This document shows positions 37,593 through 50,217 of a DNA stretch of 64,000 bases, piece by piece. Every line of letters starts with the position of its first letter. The first letter of the stretch is position 1. The stretch is from Batkoa obscura (taxonomy: Eukaryota; Entomophthoromycota; Entomophthoromycetes; Entomophthorales; Batkoaceae). The stretch is from the NCBI GenBank assembly GCA_030770535.1, contig JASVEC010000012.1:1293306-1357305 (forward strand), read 5' to 3'. The notes below the pieces were generated by a model that saw only the letters and a list, made by a program, of their open reading frames with translations, was not told the DNA's origin and did no database searches. The translations under genes were made by a program, and so were the position numbers.

Positions 37593-37796
37593 TGTGGGTG
37601 TTTTTTTTGGCTTCATTATTTTTTTCATTTTTTAAGCGCTATTTGGGGATGTATTTTTGTGTTTAAAAATTTTACTAACAATTTTTTTACTCAAATAACG
37701 CTTAAAAAATGGAAAAAGTAATGAAGCCAAAAAAAACATCCCCATTTGAGCGGAAGGATTGTTAGTAAAATTCTTAAACAAAAAAATACATCCCCA
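37593..37796 (-). mobile_element. MITE copy d, split by a nested copy
   Basis: Outer element: left part 37593-37643 begins TGTGGGTG and ends in AAGCGCTATT; right part from 37745 continues TTTGAGCGG and ends CATCCCCA. TA flanks both ends. Joined across the insertion it equals one ordinary ~103-bp copy with a 2-bp TT duplication. Confidence 0.9.
37644..37744 (+). mobile_element. MITE copy inserted into copy d (101 bp)
   Basis: Has perfect 8-bp terminal inverted repeats (TGGGGATG/CATCCCCA) and lies in the opposite orientation to its host. The host sequence CTATT/TTGAG shows a TT target duplication. This copy defines the element ends best. Confidence 0.92.
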
Positions 37797-38025
37797 TATA
37801 TATTCATCATCTTAATTTTTTATAAACATCTATTACATATTAAGAAAACTACAGAAATTTCTCATAATCATGGTATTTATCTAAAGTATATTCAATCATT
37901 CTTGAATAGTTCATAAATACCAAAGACATGTAATATTATATAGATTAGATATACCTTAATATTTATTTATTCATTGAACTAATTAGGAGTAGGATTCATT
38001 AAAAAGAGGTTCATGATATCCAATA

Positions 38026-38966
38026 TTAATATTTAGTACCATTCTTGCAAATGGTATCATAGGTACTAAAAATAGCTTCTCTTGCATCTAAAGCAATAAA
38101 GTAAACGGTAGGAATATCTTTAGCCGTAAACTGAGTCGAATTGTTAGTTAATAAATTGCTGAATTTTTCTACACAAGGGTGGCAAATTAGCTCTTTTAAT
38201 TCTTTCTTTTTGCCTTCATCTTGTGGTAAAAAATTGTTTGGATTGGTAGCGTTTAAGTTATTTATCATGTTGGAACCTTTTTCTAATACCTCAATACACC
38301 TGTTTTTAATTCCTTTTTCTTTATCCTCTTCAACAATGGCACAGGACAATTGAGCAAACTCTTTATTGGACCAATGTTTATAAGAGGTGAATTTAGTGGT
38401 ATAATAAGTGTCGTTCTTCTTCAAATCATCTTTAATAGGGTCAAGGCAAAACTTAGATATCAATTCAGATGATTTAATAGTGCTATCCAGACATTCTTCG
38501 GAACATACTTTTTCTAATGTTGAAAAATAAAGCGAAGTAGATGAATAACATTCCTTCAATTTTGGGATAAAGTTATCTAATATTTTGATAGATGCTTTAC
38601 ATTCCACCCCTGGGTCTTGAAATACTTGAGCAAACACATTAGCACCAGGCTCAGCAGTCTTATTTCCATTTTTCTCTAAAGTATTAGTAATATTCTTTTC
38701 ACTTAAGACTTGGCTAGGGTTTAGAGAATAACTATATCCACTTTTTGGTCGTGGGTTTATTTCCTTCCTTTCATTCTGAGTAATAACTATTGAAAATAAA
38801 GTTAGTATTACGATTCCTAAACGATTCTAATAAACTCACCATCTAACACTGTTTTAACTTTTACTATATAATTTTGGACTTCATTGTCCAAATTAATAGT
38901 ATCGTTGTATAAAACTGTACTATTTGCTAAAGAAATAACAAAAAAAGTTAACCAGAACTTCAACAT
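38026..38966 (-). CDS. Secreted cysteine-rich protein of unknown family
   Basis: Two exons (38966-38840, 38786-38026) give 295 aa. The start MLKFWLTFFVISLANS is a signal peptide. A Cys-free segment of ~85 residues is followed by a helical Cys-rich domain. That domain starts at FQDPGVECKASIKILDNFIPKLKECYSS and continues through VCSEECLD, FCLDPIKDD, SCAIVEE, RCIEVLEKG, ICHPCVEK and ICKNGTKY at the end. The paired Cys on amphipathic helices recall small helical secreted proteins of early-diverging fungi. I do not recognise a named domain. Several NxT/NxS sites suggest glycosylation. Role (cell surface or effector) is inference. Confidence 0.75.
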
Positions 38967-39972
38967 TATATTAGAAATTATTAAAAATATTAAAAAAGCT
39001 TTAAATTTAATAACTTAACGCTAATATAACTCAAAACTTTATTAGTTCCCAACTCCAATTATGGAATCCCTTAATTTATTTTTATTACATTTAATTTTTT
39101 TATCCTCTAACTAATTTATTGGGATAAGGTGTGAGTCTTTTTGCTTGAGATATTAATGCTAAAAATAACTGTATAGTTATAATTTAGAGGCTAAATTCAT
39201 ATCTGTGTTACTTTTACGCACAGGAACCTCTTTTAAATCATCCTATTTATTACTTGTAATTCAACACATACATTAAAAAGCTAGACTAAAACTATGAAGT
39301 TTTCCGCTTAGCTCCAGGTTAAGTGTAAGGTTCGTATGAGATTGTCTTTTTTATTTCAATATTTTATTAATATTTTTAAATCCTATGTTGCATAAAAAAT
39401 GAACAAATGAAACCAAAAAAGACATCCAGTATAGGTTCAAAATTAAGTAAAAAAAGGGCTAATTCTTAGCATTTACTTGATTGCAAAATTCAAGATAAAT
39501 TAAGATTGAAAAACTAAATCATATAAACCAATTCAAATGTTAACAATATAACGATAATGTACAATAAATTTAATAAAGACAATATTTAAACAGTTAAAAT
39601 ACGAATAAAGTTAATATAAAAAATAAAGACATATCATTTCAATCCAGCAATAAGCCTCTAGTTTATAAAGAAATAACGAGCGAAACACTTATTATATTTA
39701 ATAATATTAAAACAAAATTCAACTCAAATATTATGTGATGACAATCAAAACGTAATTGGAGTAATACTTATATGGATTATTGTGATGTTTGAATCACAGA
39801 AAATCAAATAAGTCAAATTAGGCTTTTATCATAAAAGTATATCATCCTGTTTAGATACAAATAATTGAGAATTGGAATGAATCTTTATATTTTAGCTTTT
39901 CATTTATAAAGTAGAAGAATTTATACAAATTATCAGCGCCTAAGTTGAAGAATACTAGAATGTGTTTAATAT
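38967..39972. other. Intergenic, 1.0 kb
   Basis: Between two minus-strand genes. AT-rich, no element recognised. Confidence 0.6.
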
Positions 39973-41948
39973 TTATTTAAAGACCCGTACTTCCAAGGTA
40001 CTGTCAGGAACACTAACACCATAAAATAAAGAGTTTAGTTGTTTCTCTTTATCCTTAAAATCAAAATTAAAGCTTCGAATTAAGTGGGCTGAAACTAAAT
40101 ATAAATCCATCCAAGCAAGTCTATCATAATTTAAATTAATACTAATTTTATATAAATAATAAACAAATTACGTTCTCCCAATACAAGCCCTAGGGCCAAT
40201 TAGGAAGGGCATAAAATGGCTATTCATTTTAAACTGACCATCTTGGATCCAGCGCTCTGGATTAAACACTTCAGGATCTTTCCAATATTTTGGAGAATTG
40301 TGTAAGGCCATAATATTCACTCCAACAATTATCTATTTTATAGAAAAAAGGATGAATTAGATTATTTAGATTTATAACATAATAAATTTACTTTTTCAGG
40401 TATAAAATATCCATCAATAACCCTCCCACCTCTAGGAGTCACTCTTACCACATTACCTGAAACCACGGGTAATAGCCTTAGGCTCTCGTGTAATACAGCA
40501 GCTAGATAAGGGCACTCAGATTTGCATTTCGTATAGCTGATGTCTTCTTTGGTTGGAAATGTTTTAATCAATTCTTGCTTTAATTTTTTATAAATTTGAG
40601 GATGTTGAAGTAGTGAGTAGAAGGTCCTGTTAACTAGTTAAGTTATATAGTCCATATGATTATAATCTAATTTACCAAGTCAATGAGTTGGCTGTTGTAT
40701 GTGTTCCTGCAATCCTTTATTATATATTAAAGTTAGATTGTTATATTTTCGAAATTATTTAATAATTACAATTGTAGAATGGATTCCTCTGTAATTTGTT
40801 TATCCATAAGCATTTCATTCGTTTCTGGATTAATAGGATCACCGAGAGTATTTAAAATAGTTGTGGTTGCAGTTGAGTCTGAGTTTTTAATGGCTTCATT
40901 AGCAAACTAAATTATCTATTAATACTGTAAACTTAGTGTATTATTACTAAAGTTACTTGATATAAATTTCTGATACTATTGAATTTAATTTTCTTCAAAA
41001 AAGGAAACATTGTTAACTATAATTGATGTTACAACAACTTAGTATATTGTGATATAATATTTACCACAACAGTTAAGTTGAATACATTTTTGATCCAATT
41101 TAAAACTGGATGGCCTTCTTTTTTGATCATGTTAAAACTATCTCCGAACGTGATAGTATAAATTACATCCTAAGAATATATATGAATGATATAATAAAAT
41201 AATGACTTGACTTACAAATGAAAAGCAGTTAAAGTAGTTAACCAAATCAAAAGCATAGTCTTGCTTATAAAAACTGGTTATCTTATCCATAAGGTCGTTT
41301 GCTTTTAAATTGATGACAGGCTCAAAAGACTCAATAATTTTATCCGAAAAAAATCGTGATAACGCTTTTCTCTATAGAAGTCAATGTCAGCTATTATAAT
41401 AAAATATAATAATTTATACTCACCCTTTTCTTATGAAACTCTTTATTCCTAAACTCAATAATGTTTAATATCACTCATTTATCCATAGTGGTAGTCTGTT
41501 ACCTAGTACTAAAAATAGTTTCTCCAACTACTTGGAACGCTGAATAAAATTTAGTTTTTGGAAAATCATAAGTAGAATAGATTTGTTTTGATGCAGCTTC
41601 TGAGTCGAAAGATACCATACTCCAACCTTTTAATGTAAAGTTGTCATTTCGGTTTTTGGCAAATAAATGATAACTATTTTACCTACTCGCACCACACTAC
41701 CATATTGCTTATGTAAGTTGTAAATCAATATATGTCCTTGGCCAAGGATAATATGATAATATATGATGATAGGGAACAATTGATACAATAGTGGACCGGG
41801 AAGCTTACGCAATGGAGTAATAAATAGAGAATGGACGACCTAATAAGAGTTAGCTTTTATCCATTTTTTGAGTTTTAAAAGTGTTTACGTTATATGCCCA
41901 ATATAGTAATGGTGTAATCGATAGTGTTAGGAGGATGTGGGTTAGCAT
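39973..41948 (-). CDS. Cytochrome P450 monooxygenase
   Basis: Membrane-anchored heme monooxygenase split by roughly ten introns. The start at 41948 gives MLTHILLTLSITPLLYW, a membrane anchor; a GTAAAC donor then splices to VVHSLFITPLRKLPGP, the proline-rich hinge. Next come LHKQYGSVVRVG and SFDSEAASKQIY. The I-helix is AGTHTTANSL, with the oxygen-binding Thr. The K-helix ExxR is ESLRLLP, followed by VTPRGGRVIDGYFIP, and the PERF-like region is FNPERW. The heme loop is FLIGPRACIGR, fitting FxxGxRxCxG. The C terminus is near VRVFK. This resembles fungal CYP families related to benzoate hydroxylases. Substrate is unknown. All key motifs are present. I did not fix each middle exon boundary. Confidence 0.88.
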
Positions 41949-42673
41949 TGGGATTAGCTTTGCTTTAGCCAATTCTAAAGTTCAAACGAGGTATTTATAC
42001 AATAATTTGTAAATCATTTTATTCAGGAATAACAGGATGCTATTCTTTTAGTTTTATGCTTTACGCTTTAAATTTTTTAGTAAGTTAAATTATCGCGTTT
42101 ATTTTCAAAATTGGCTCACCATATAATATTGAGGGAAAATACTTATAACGTACAAATATAAAATGAAACCAATGGCTTATTTTTGGAGATAAGGTAAAAC
42201 TGATAACTGTCAAAGCTTAAAAATACTTTTATTTATTAAAAAGTAACCAAAAATATCTCTTTCTAACTTTGTTCACTTCTTAAATTTAAAATTGGTAGTT
42301 GTTGTTTATAGTTTAAACAAAAAAGTACGCCTGTATATATTATAGCTTACATCTATAAATTTACGATTCAAGCTGATGAGAAATGGTAAATTACAGTAAT
42401 AGTGTTATTAAAAGTATATCGTTTCTTCAAAAATATATGATAGGAACTGGTGTTCTATCAAATACAGCCTGTTAAGCTACTTATCCTTGAATAAAAATAA
42501 ATAAATATCAAATGATAACTTGTAATAAGTGAATTTCAAACAACAAATTTGATTGGTCAAATTTGATTCTATAGTTTATTTTGGATAATCAAAAATAGTA
42601 ATAGTTTAAAAAAATATAAGTAAATTATTATTATTTTAATATATCCATCTTTCGTTGTTGTTTTTATTTATTA
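41949..42673. other. Divergent intergenic region, 725 bp
   Basis: Lies between the P450 (-) and the second receptor (+) start codons, so it holds both promoters. No specific site recognised. Confidence 0.5.
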
Positions 42674-43913
42674 ATGGACTTGATTTACATTTATGACGAT
42701 AATGGTCAAATTTATCCAACTTTTGCTTTTAACCTCGTCCTTAACACCAGCTCAATTGTTGGAGGTTTAATAGTAGTAATCACATCAATTGTAATAATGT
42801 TTAAAAAGGAAGGGTTGTTTGATAGGGTATCTATCCGTTTATCTACAATCATTTCATTAAATGATATTATACGCTCAGGGGTTATTATCTTTTACAATAA
42901 ACATGAAGAATCAGGTGCAATCTGTGAAGCAACAACTATATCGTTGACTTTTCTTACCTTAGTTTATATATTCTTATATATTTTTATGGCGTTTAATTCG
43001 CAATTAATAATAATTCATGATAAAGAGCTAAGTCCCAAAAGAGAATATTTTTATTGGGGTATAACAATTGCATTTTCATTTATATTGGCTATTTTACCTT
43101 ATGGTGAGTTGTTATTTATAATACGGTGTAAAAAAAAATTAACTGTTTGATAGCATATGGAATAATAGGGTATGACACTACTCTTAAGTCCTGTTTTTTT
43201 AAAGATTTTAAAGGGAAAAATTTTGTTTGGTTAGTAACATCTTACCTACTTTGGGTTATTTTTGGGTGTTTTTATTGTATGGTAATAGCAATATTAACTA
43301 TCTTTAATATTGAGAAAAAAACGAAAAGCATTGTGAATAAAATTTACAAAGAATCAAATCATATCGACTTGGTTTCTTCAATGCAGATAGATAAAGAGCT
43401 TTATAAAATATTACGAAAGCTTAACAACAGAATGTAAGGCATTTCATTTTCATATAATCTTATCTAATTCAATAATAGCTCTTTGTATTGCTTTATACCT
43501 ACCATTACACATTTGGGGTTTGCGGCTAATTTAATATATTTGTATTCTGTTAAAGAATATAGCACGGTTTTGCTGTGGTGGTCAATTGTAGGAACTGGTA
43601 AAATACATATTGTTTTATATACCTGATTTTGATCTTTTTAGGTTTATCAGGTTTATTGAATTTAATAGCTTTCTGCCTTGATCCTTCATTACATGCGTCA
43701 TTAATTAAAATAAGGGGACATTATAATCATACTTTAAAGACCAGAAGCTTAATCCAAGGTGTTACGTTAGTTAGTAAAGATCCAGAACTTTCTCCAAAAT
43801 GTACATTCCGTAACTTAAACGACTCAATCAGGCATCAACCAAGTTCCAAATCCGACCTCGAGTCTTATTACTTTTCCTCTAATCTTGTTAGTGACTTTAT
43901 CAAATCTATTTAA
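42674..43913 (+). CDS. Seven-transmembrane receptor, Git3/cAR-like GPCR (2)
   Basis: Four exons (42674-43103, 43154-43433, 43479-43597, 43642-43913) give 366 aa. Helix landmarks match the receptor at 25752: DRVSIRLSTIISLND after helix 1, GCFYCMVIAILTIFN in helix 5, ISLYCFIPTITHLGFAAN in helix 6 and LSGLLNLIAFCLDPSLHASL at helix 7. The introns after the NNRM position and before LSGLLNL fall at the same places and phases as in the first receptor; an extra intron follows LPYG. The cytoplasmic tail is short (~75 residues) and lacks the long Ser/Pro-rich region of the paralogue. Ligand unknown. The two genes are diverged paralogues, not a recent duplication. Confidence 0.83.
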
Positions 43914-44365
43914 TAATTAATGTAGTTTAAGTGAGTGATCAGACGGTTTTGATTTTTGATTTATATGACTTTCTTATTCTTAAACCTCTATAAATGATGT
44001 ATATGTAAAAATTAAATTGTAAATCTATTTTTTTATGATTTGTATGAAAAATGCTAAGTTTTATCTGTCATTTTGTCGCTTGAACACTTATTTTGAACCT
44101 CGATTATTCACCTTGTAACCTAAATCAATAAAATAGGTTCTTTATCATAATTAGTACTATATACATTGATGTCATACATAAAAACTAGAATTTAATTTAA
44201 AACTATGCTGATAATAAATGAATTGCAAAATTTTAAAGTACAAATATGATAACAACTAAACTGATTGGTTACTAACAATAAAAACTCGAACGCCACCTAA
44301 AGAAAGACAAAATGAACTGACTAAAAACTTTTAAGTTTAAAGCAATAATTGCTAATTACAAAAAA
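43914..44365. other. Intergenic, 452 bp
   Basis: No element recognised. Confidence 0.6.
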
Positions 44366-45744
44366 ATGTCAGTGGTCGTAAGTTACAATAATAAACTATA
44401 CTAAGGACAGCAATAACATTCAATATAGAGTTTATTAGGCTTTGGTCCAGGGGCAGATATTGATATTAAATTTAAAGGAGAGACTAATAGACAGAAGGTA
44501 GATGTCAAAGTAGATAAAGATAAAAGAGAAACTCTTCCTCTATATTTTGATGGGGAAAGTGTTGCTGGGAAGGTAAAACTAGTTTAGGATAGTGATTTTT
44601 GGCATTTATATTTCAAGATTACCATTAAATTGAATGGCGGAAAAAGACTTCAACATAACGGGATTAAAGTGGAACTCGTTGGGTTAATAGGTAAATAGCC
44701 ATATTTTTCATCTAATTCTTATTAAAAATATAGAAATGTTTTACGACCGTGGAAATCATTATGAATTCACTTCATTAGTTCAAGAACTTTGTGCACCTGG
44801 AGAATTGAAAGATACCACTTCTTTTGACTTTGAATTTAAAAATGTTGAAAAACCATACGAGTCATACCATGGGATCAATGTCAAATTGAGGTACCTTAAA
44901 CTAAATTTTATTCTCTATTATATTTATAAAAGTAGATATTTTGTCCGTGCCGTAGCTTCTAAAAGACTATCAAATTTAGTCAAAGAAAGAGACATATGGG
45001 TCCATTCTTATAATTTGCCAGCTGAACTTAACAATACCATAAAGATGGAAGTTGGTATAGAAGATTGTCTTCATATAGAATTTGAATATTCTAAGTCCAT
45101 GTAATTAAATTATCTTAAAAAAATTTATTTTAAAAAAAATTACTAGGTATCATTTAAAAGATGTTATTGTTGGGAAGATATACTTTTTGTTGGTCAGAAT
45201 TAAAATTAAACATATGGAACTATCCATTATTAGGAGAGAAACAACTGGAGCACGTAAATAAATTTATATCTATTTAAACTACAATAAGCTAATTCGTTTA
45301 GCACCAAATCAATATAATGAAAGTGAAACTATAACCAAATTTGAGATAATGGATGGAGCCCCTGTTAGAGGTAAATATTAAATTAGAAACTACTATTATT
45401 ATTTATATGTCCTAAAATGTTATTTTAGGTGAAACCATTCCAATTCGTTTATTTATGGGTGGTTTTGAACTTACTCCAACTTACCACGATATCAATAAGA
45501 AGTTTTCAACTCGCTATTATTTAAATTTAGTATTGATTGATGAGGAAAACAGACGTTATTTTAAACAGCAAGAAATTACTGTATATCGTAAAAGGGGTAA
45601 TATATGAATACATATTTTATTAGCTTATTAACTCTATTGTTAGAACAAACTGCAGAAATTGAGCCTCAAGTTCAACAAGCTATCGAAAATGGCACTACAA
45701 ATCATCAAGAAACTGCTGAAACAGATTCCGATGATGATTTATAA
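44366..45744 (+). CDS. VPS26: Retromer subunit VPS26
   Basis: Arrestin-fold subunit of the retromer cargo-recognition trimer (with VPS35 and VPS29), which recycles receptors from endosomes to the Golgi or surface. Nine exons (44366-44377, 44429-44572, 44618-44690, 44734-44890, 44936-45100, 45147-45253, 45302-45370, 45429-45596, 45644-45744) give 331 aa, the usual length. Diagnostic blocks: LYFDGESVAGK, RLQHNGIKVELVG, PYESYHGINVKLRYFV and MEVGIEDCLHIEFEYSKS. They continue with YHLKDVIVGKIYFLLVRIKIKHMEL and KFEIMDGAPVRGE. Near the end, FSTRYYLNLVLIDEENRRYFKQQEI matches the family C-terminal block. The acidic tail ends DSDDDL. The first exon is only 12 nt (four codons). Confidence 0.96.
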
Positions 45745-46630
45745 ACAAGTTGAAAGATAATATGCAATTCTATTACTTTAGTCAGATCTATTTTATAAAC
45801 TTAATGCTTATTTTGGCTATTCATTTGATAATGATATAAAAACTAGTTTAAATTTTTATTTGTAATTTTTTAAAGTTGATTGTTAAATTATTGTTTATAT
45901 TATAAATTATCATATTATTAGTAGTAAAAACCAATTTGCTAATTTAGATTCGATATCACTCATCAATCGTTTTTAGGTTTTATTTATAAATAATCAATTG
46001 GAATAAATGATTATAAAATCAATATAATAAAATAATAACTCCACAGGTTAAAGGATGAGAATACAATTTTTTCTATTTAGATAAATTGTTTTTCATTTTT
46101 ACTGATTAGCTTATTTTGATTTATTTACTATCTTTTAATTGTTTTTATTTCCATCGCCTATAAATACAATATTGTTAATCACTTGAATAAAATTCACTTG
46201 TTCTAGATATTACCATAAAAATATATTATTTTATGTGATAATATATAAGTTTTGACTACGATTATTAGCTTTATTTATTAAGTTTAAATAACTAAAGGAT
46301 AAATAGGGGTTAATGGGATTAGCGATGCTTAGGAATTCGACAAATACGATGAGCAATCTAACAAAAGATGAGTAGCATTAATAAAGATTATTAGTTAATG
46401 GTGACTATACTAATTTATACTAGCAAATGTTTGATTAATATCAAAATAAATTAATAAACTCCTTTTAGAACTAATAAAGGGCAAAAATAGCTTTGTATAT
46501 ATGAAATATGAATAAACTTTATTAAGTACTATTACAATTAAAATATCAAATCAAAAAGATAAAGGTTATATAACAGATTGTTTCTAAAGAAATAGCGTAG
46601 ATGTAAATTAATGAATAAACTTTATACTTT
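45745..46630. other. Intergenic, 886 bp
   Basis: Between convergent genes (VPS26 and chitin synthase). No element recognised. Confidence 0.6.
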
Positions 46631-49600
46631 TTATGACAAATTCAAAGTCTCATCTTGTTGATGAATTGAAGCTAAAGCTTGAGGATCATGCAAAATAGAG
46701 TGAAGAGCATTTGGAGCTAAATAACCTAAATCGTCTAATAGAGGATTAGCTTTGGCTGGGTAAAGGGTATTATTGTCTCTCAAATGACATAAAGTTTTAA
46801 TTAATAACTTTCTCTTATCCCTTTCAAAATCGACCCATCGTTTCATAATAATATGGCTGGAATCAAACTCTCCTTCCTTTTTACCATGATCTTCACTTTC
46901 ACTACTCTCACCTTGCACCATTCTGGTTTGACCCCATGAAAAGTCATCAAAGTGCCAGTAAGCATATACAGGTAATACGAAATTCCAGATTGGTAAACTA
47001 AGCAAATAAACCAACATCCATCCCACATACACCATTTTGCGGGTAGTAAAAGTAATAAGTACCGCAGGTAAACCAAGAATGGCAGCCAATAAAAGTAAAG
47101 GTATGATAGGGACTGGTTTGACAAAGAAAGAGATAACAATAAGATAAAGAGTAAAAGTGATAGCCGCAGGTAATACAACAGTACCCACTAATTCCATAAA
47201 AATAACAAATTGCATACTAAAGCAAAAAGTACCACACAAGTCTCTTATCAATACTAATTCTAATAAATTGTGCACAGTAGAATTAATCCATCGTCGACGT
47301 TGAGATAACAATACTTGAAACTCGTCAGGTACAATGGTTTTACATATGGCTTGAGGTACAAACAGCATTTTACGCTTTGGAAAGGTACGGAGCATTAAAG
47401 TGGTCAAGTAACGATCTTCACCAAGTAATAATAAATTTTTCTTATGGAGAGTATCAACCACATTCTCAGAATAATTTTCAACAATGTCTGGGTTAGCTAA
47501 AATAGGTACCCAATAACCATGGCGTCCTTTAGGTGCTTTGATACGATACATACAAAAGCAGCCTGGTAAACAAGTAACACCACCAAAGATAGACTCAAAA
47601 GCTTTCGATAAATGGTGAGAGATATAATATTCAAAAACTTGAATCATTGTCACCCAACTTTGAGTTTTATTCGCTATCTTTGTTTCACCACATAAACCCA
47701 TCACAGTCACATCCTTTACCATAACAGCGACCATCTTAGTTAATGAATCAGGATATACTTTAGTATCTGCATCCACCATTAACACTATCTCATAAGAATC
47801 TGGTGGAATACCAGTGATACCCCACATTCCGTTAAACATTTCATAATCTAACTCACTCAACCTTTCATCAAACATAATTCTTTGTAAAAAGGCCATTAAG
47901 ATAATCTGGCCATCTCTTTTACCACGGTTACCTGGTTTACTCTGTCCTCTTTCTTCTTCCGTACCCACCTTAACTATCAATATCATTGGTACTTTTACTT
48001 GCAATTCTTTTATGACAGTGCTATCATCGTAGTTGTAATACCCTGAGTATACTTTGGCCATATTATGTCTCTTTTTACCATCTGCTAAAGCAACATAAGA
48101 ATGTGCTTTGACTTTTTCAGGCGGGATTAAAAAATCTTTCATCATTGATAAACAAATGTCTGGGGTAGATTGTTCATTCCCAGCACCAGTAATAATACCA
48201 TCGCATACAACATATAATAGTTTGTGAGAAGAAGGATAGTCTGTTAATGCCAAAGAGTCAAAAGTAGTCCTTAACCCTTTTACACCTTCAGAATAGCAGG
48301 TAACTAATAGTAAAGTGTGTGCTAATGCGAAATTATAAGGTTGGAAGTTTAAAGGAGGAGGAAGGGGAGTACGATGTCTGCTTTTTATGATATCCACTAA
48401 GGGACTGTTTAGATTTTCACTTAAATCTTCTAATGATTCGGTATTGGAAGTGGAATAATAATTAGATACCTTTGTACTGTTGTTGTTGTTGCTATTTACC
48501 ATTGAAGATGAAGAGATAGATAATCTTGAATTTGAAGCTTGGTTGCTATTTAAAAATAGCTTACTTTTACTGCTTCTTATTCCTGGTGCTTCACCAGGTA
48601 AAGGAATAGAAAATCTAGATGTTTGAGGCAAAAAGGAGGATCTTTTTAGGCTGTTGGTATCCGGTGGGTGGTTTAATGAATTGTTAATGTTAGTTGTTGA
48701 AAATCTTGCTCTATCTATAATAACCGGATTCATTAAATCATGGTAATTATTACACCAATTTTCGATTAATTCTAATCTTTTGTGCCTCTCTTCTTTCGTT
48801 TCTTCATGGATTAAACCCAATTTGCGTGATAGCACCCAACCAAAAAATAAGGCCATAAAGAATTTACATAACACAACACCGATAATAACTATTAATGACA
48901 TGTACAATATAATGTTTGAAGAAATACATCCAATAGATTGAGTATCTAACACGCCAATTTTTAGTATCTGTTCCATACACAAACCCAACTCTAAATTTTG
49001 ATTTGCTAACAAATAACTAACATCTTTGTTACGTATTTCCTTAGCATTGTTCAACATCATCTCAAACTCGCTATTCAATTGTATATCACTCAATAGATAA
49101 TCTAACCTATTCATATCTAAAATACTCCCATTAAAGATCAAATATCTTTGACTACTTTTTTTAATGTCATCCCAAGTAAAGTATAGTTGGCCCATAAATT
49201 TCAAAGACTTCAATGCTTTATTAACATCCACGTTCAAATGACACCCCACTCTTTCAGCATTCGTATCCTTGTTTATATTACTGTTCACCACAGTACAAGG
49301 GAAATAAGTTACAGGGTATTCATTAGGTTGGGAAGGGTTCTTTAAAGAGATAAATGATTTACAATGCCTATTTGTCGTTTGAAAATAGAAAGATAAATCT
49401 TTTCCATAATAATCTGCCAAATTACTACCCTCCGGAAACATTTCATTGGCACTATGAATATATTTAGATAAGTTGTACACATTCCCATTAACAACAACTT
49501 GTGACCCACCTAAGCCATCTTTGGCTGGTATTCTTAATAGTTCATTACTATTACACAATACAGACTGCAGTCCAAAAGTCAAAAACCCGACACCTAAACA

Positions 49601-50217
49601 TAACAAAACAATGATGGTCACTAACCCCATCTTTTCTCTCCAAGCTTGCTGCATCATTGGATCTTTTTTACCAAGCATGGCTAGTAAAAAGTTAGGAGCA
49701 TAAAAAGTAACAGCATAACAAAATATATTCCAAAGGGATGGAAAGTTAGATTTAATAGAGTTCATATAATTGTTTGCATAATAACTATTAGTTAGAGTAA
49801 TGTCTTCTTTGGAACTAGATTTAATTGGGTTTAAATGAGCATGTGCGTTATAGCGTCGACTTGCCCCACGCATAAAATCTTTTTTAAGACTATGCTTACG
49901 TTTATCAATAGTTTTCATTCTCTCTATTAAGTTTAAGCTTTTTTTATTGTTTTTTAAAGCATCATTGTGGCTCAAGGTCTTAATTAAACTAACTTGATGT
50001 TGCTCACCACCCTTACGACTCACTTTACGCTGTATCTCTTCCGATATTATCCTCTTTATTGCTAAAGGACTCTCTTTAATAGTGACATTATCGGGAACCT
50101 TCAATTGATCTAGATATAATGATTAATATATGAATTAATATGTTATAATGTTGCGTTGTGATTACCTTCAATCAATTTTTCATTCGGATTGTTACTATCC
50201 TTTTCTTTATCCATCAT
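46631..50217 (-). CDS. Chitin synthase, division 2 (class IV, Chs3-like)
   Basis: Polymerises chitin from UDP-GlcNAc across the plasma membrane (GT2). Two exons (50217-50166 and 50109-46631) give 1176 aa. A basic cytoplasmic N terminus leads to membrane segments near residues 130-190 and one near 430 (MSLIVIIGVVLCKFF). A luminal-type domain lies between them. A Ser/Asn-rich linker precedes the catalytic domain from ~600: LLVTCYSEG, the DxD in LMVDADTKV (near 794), and YYISHHLSKAFESIFGGVTCLPGCF. Then come the catalytic EDRYLT (near 914) and the product-binding QRRRW (near 955). A cluster of hydrophobic helices follows, with a hydrophilic C-terminal tail of ~110 residues. No myosin motor domain is present, which excludes classes V and VII. 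Intact in every motif. Confidence 0.95.

Larger units (their letters stand above)
35587..38025. other. Intergenic, 2.4 kb
   Basis: The longest gene-poor stretch outside the subtelomere. It holds the nested MITE pair (37593-37796) and one weak signal-peptide-like frame (37083-37220). I see no RNA gene. Confidence 0.5.

Noticed and set aside
37494-37721. 75-codon hydrophobic frame
   Set aside because: It runs through the nested MITE pair and has no plausible start.
46843-47178. Leu-rich minus-strand frame
   Set aside because: Alternative frame of the chitin synthase membrane region.
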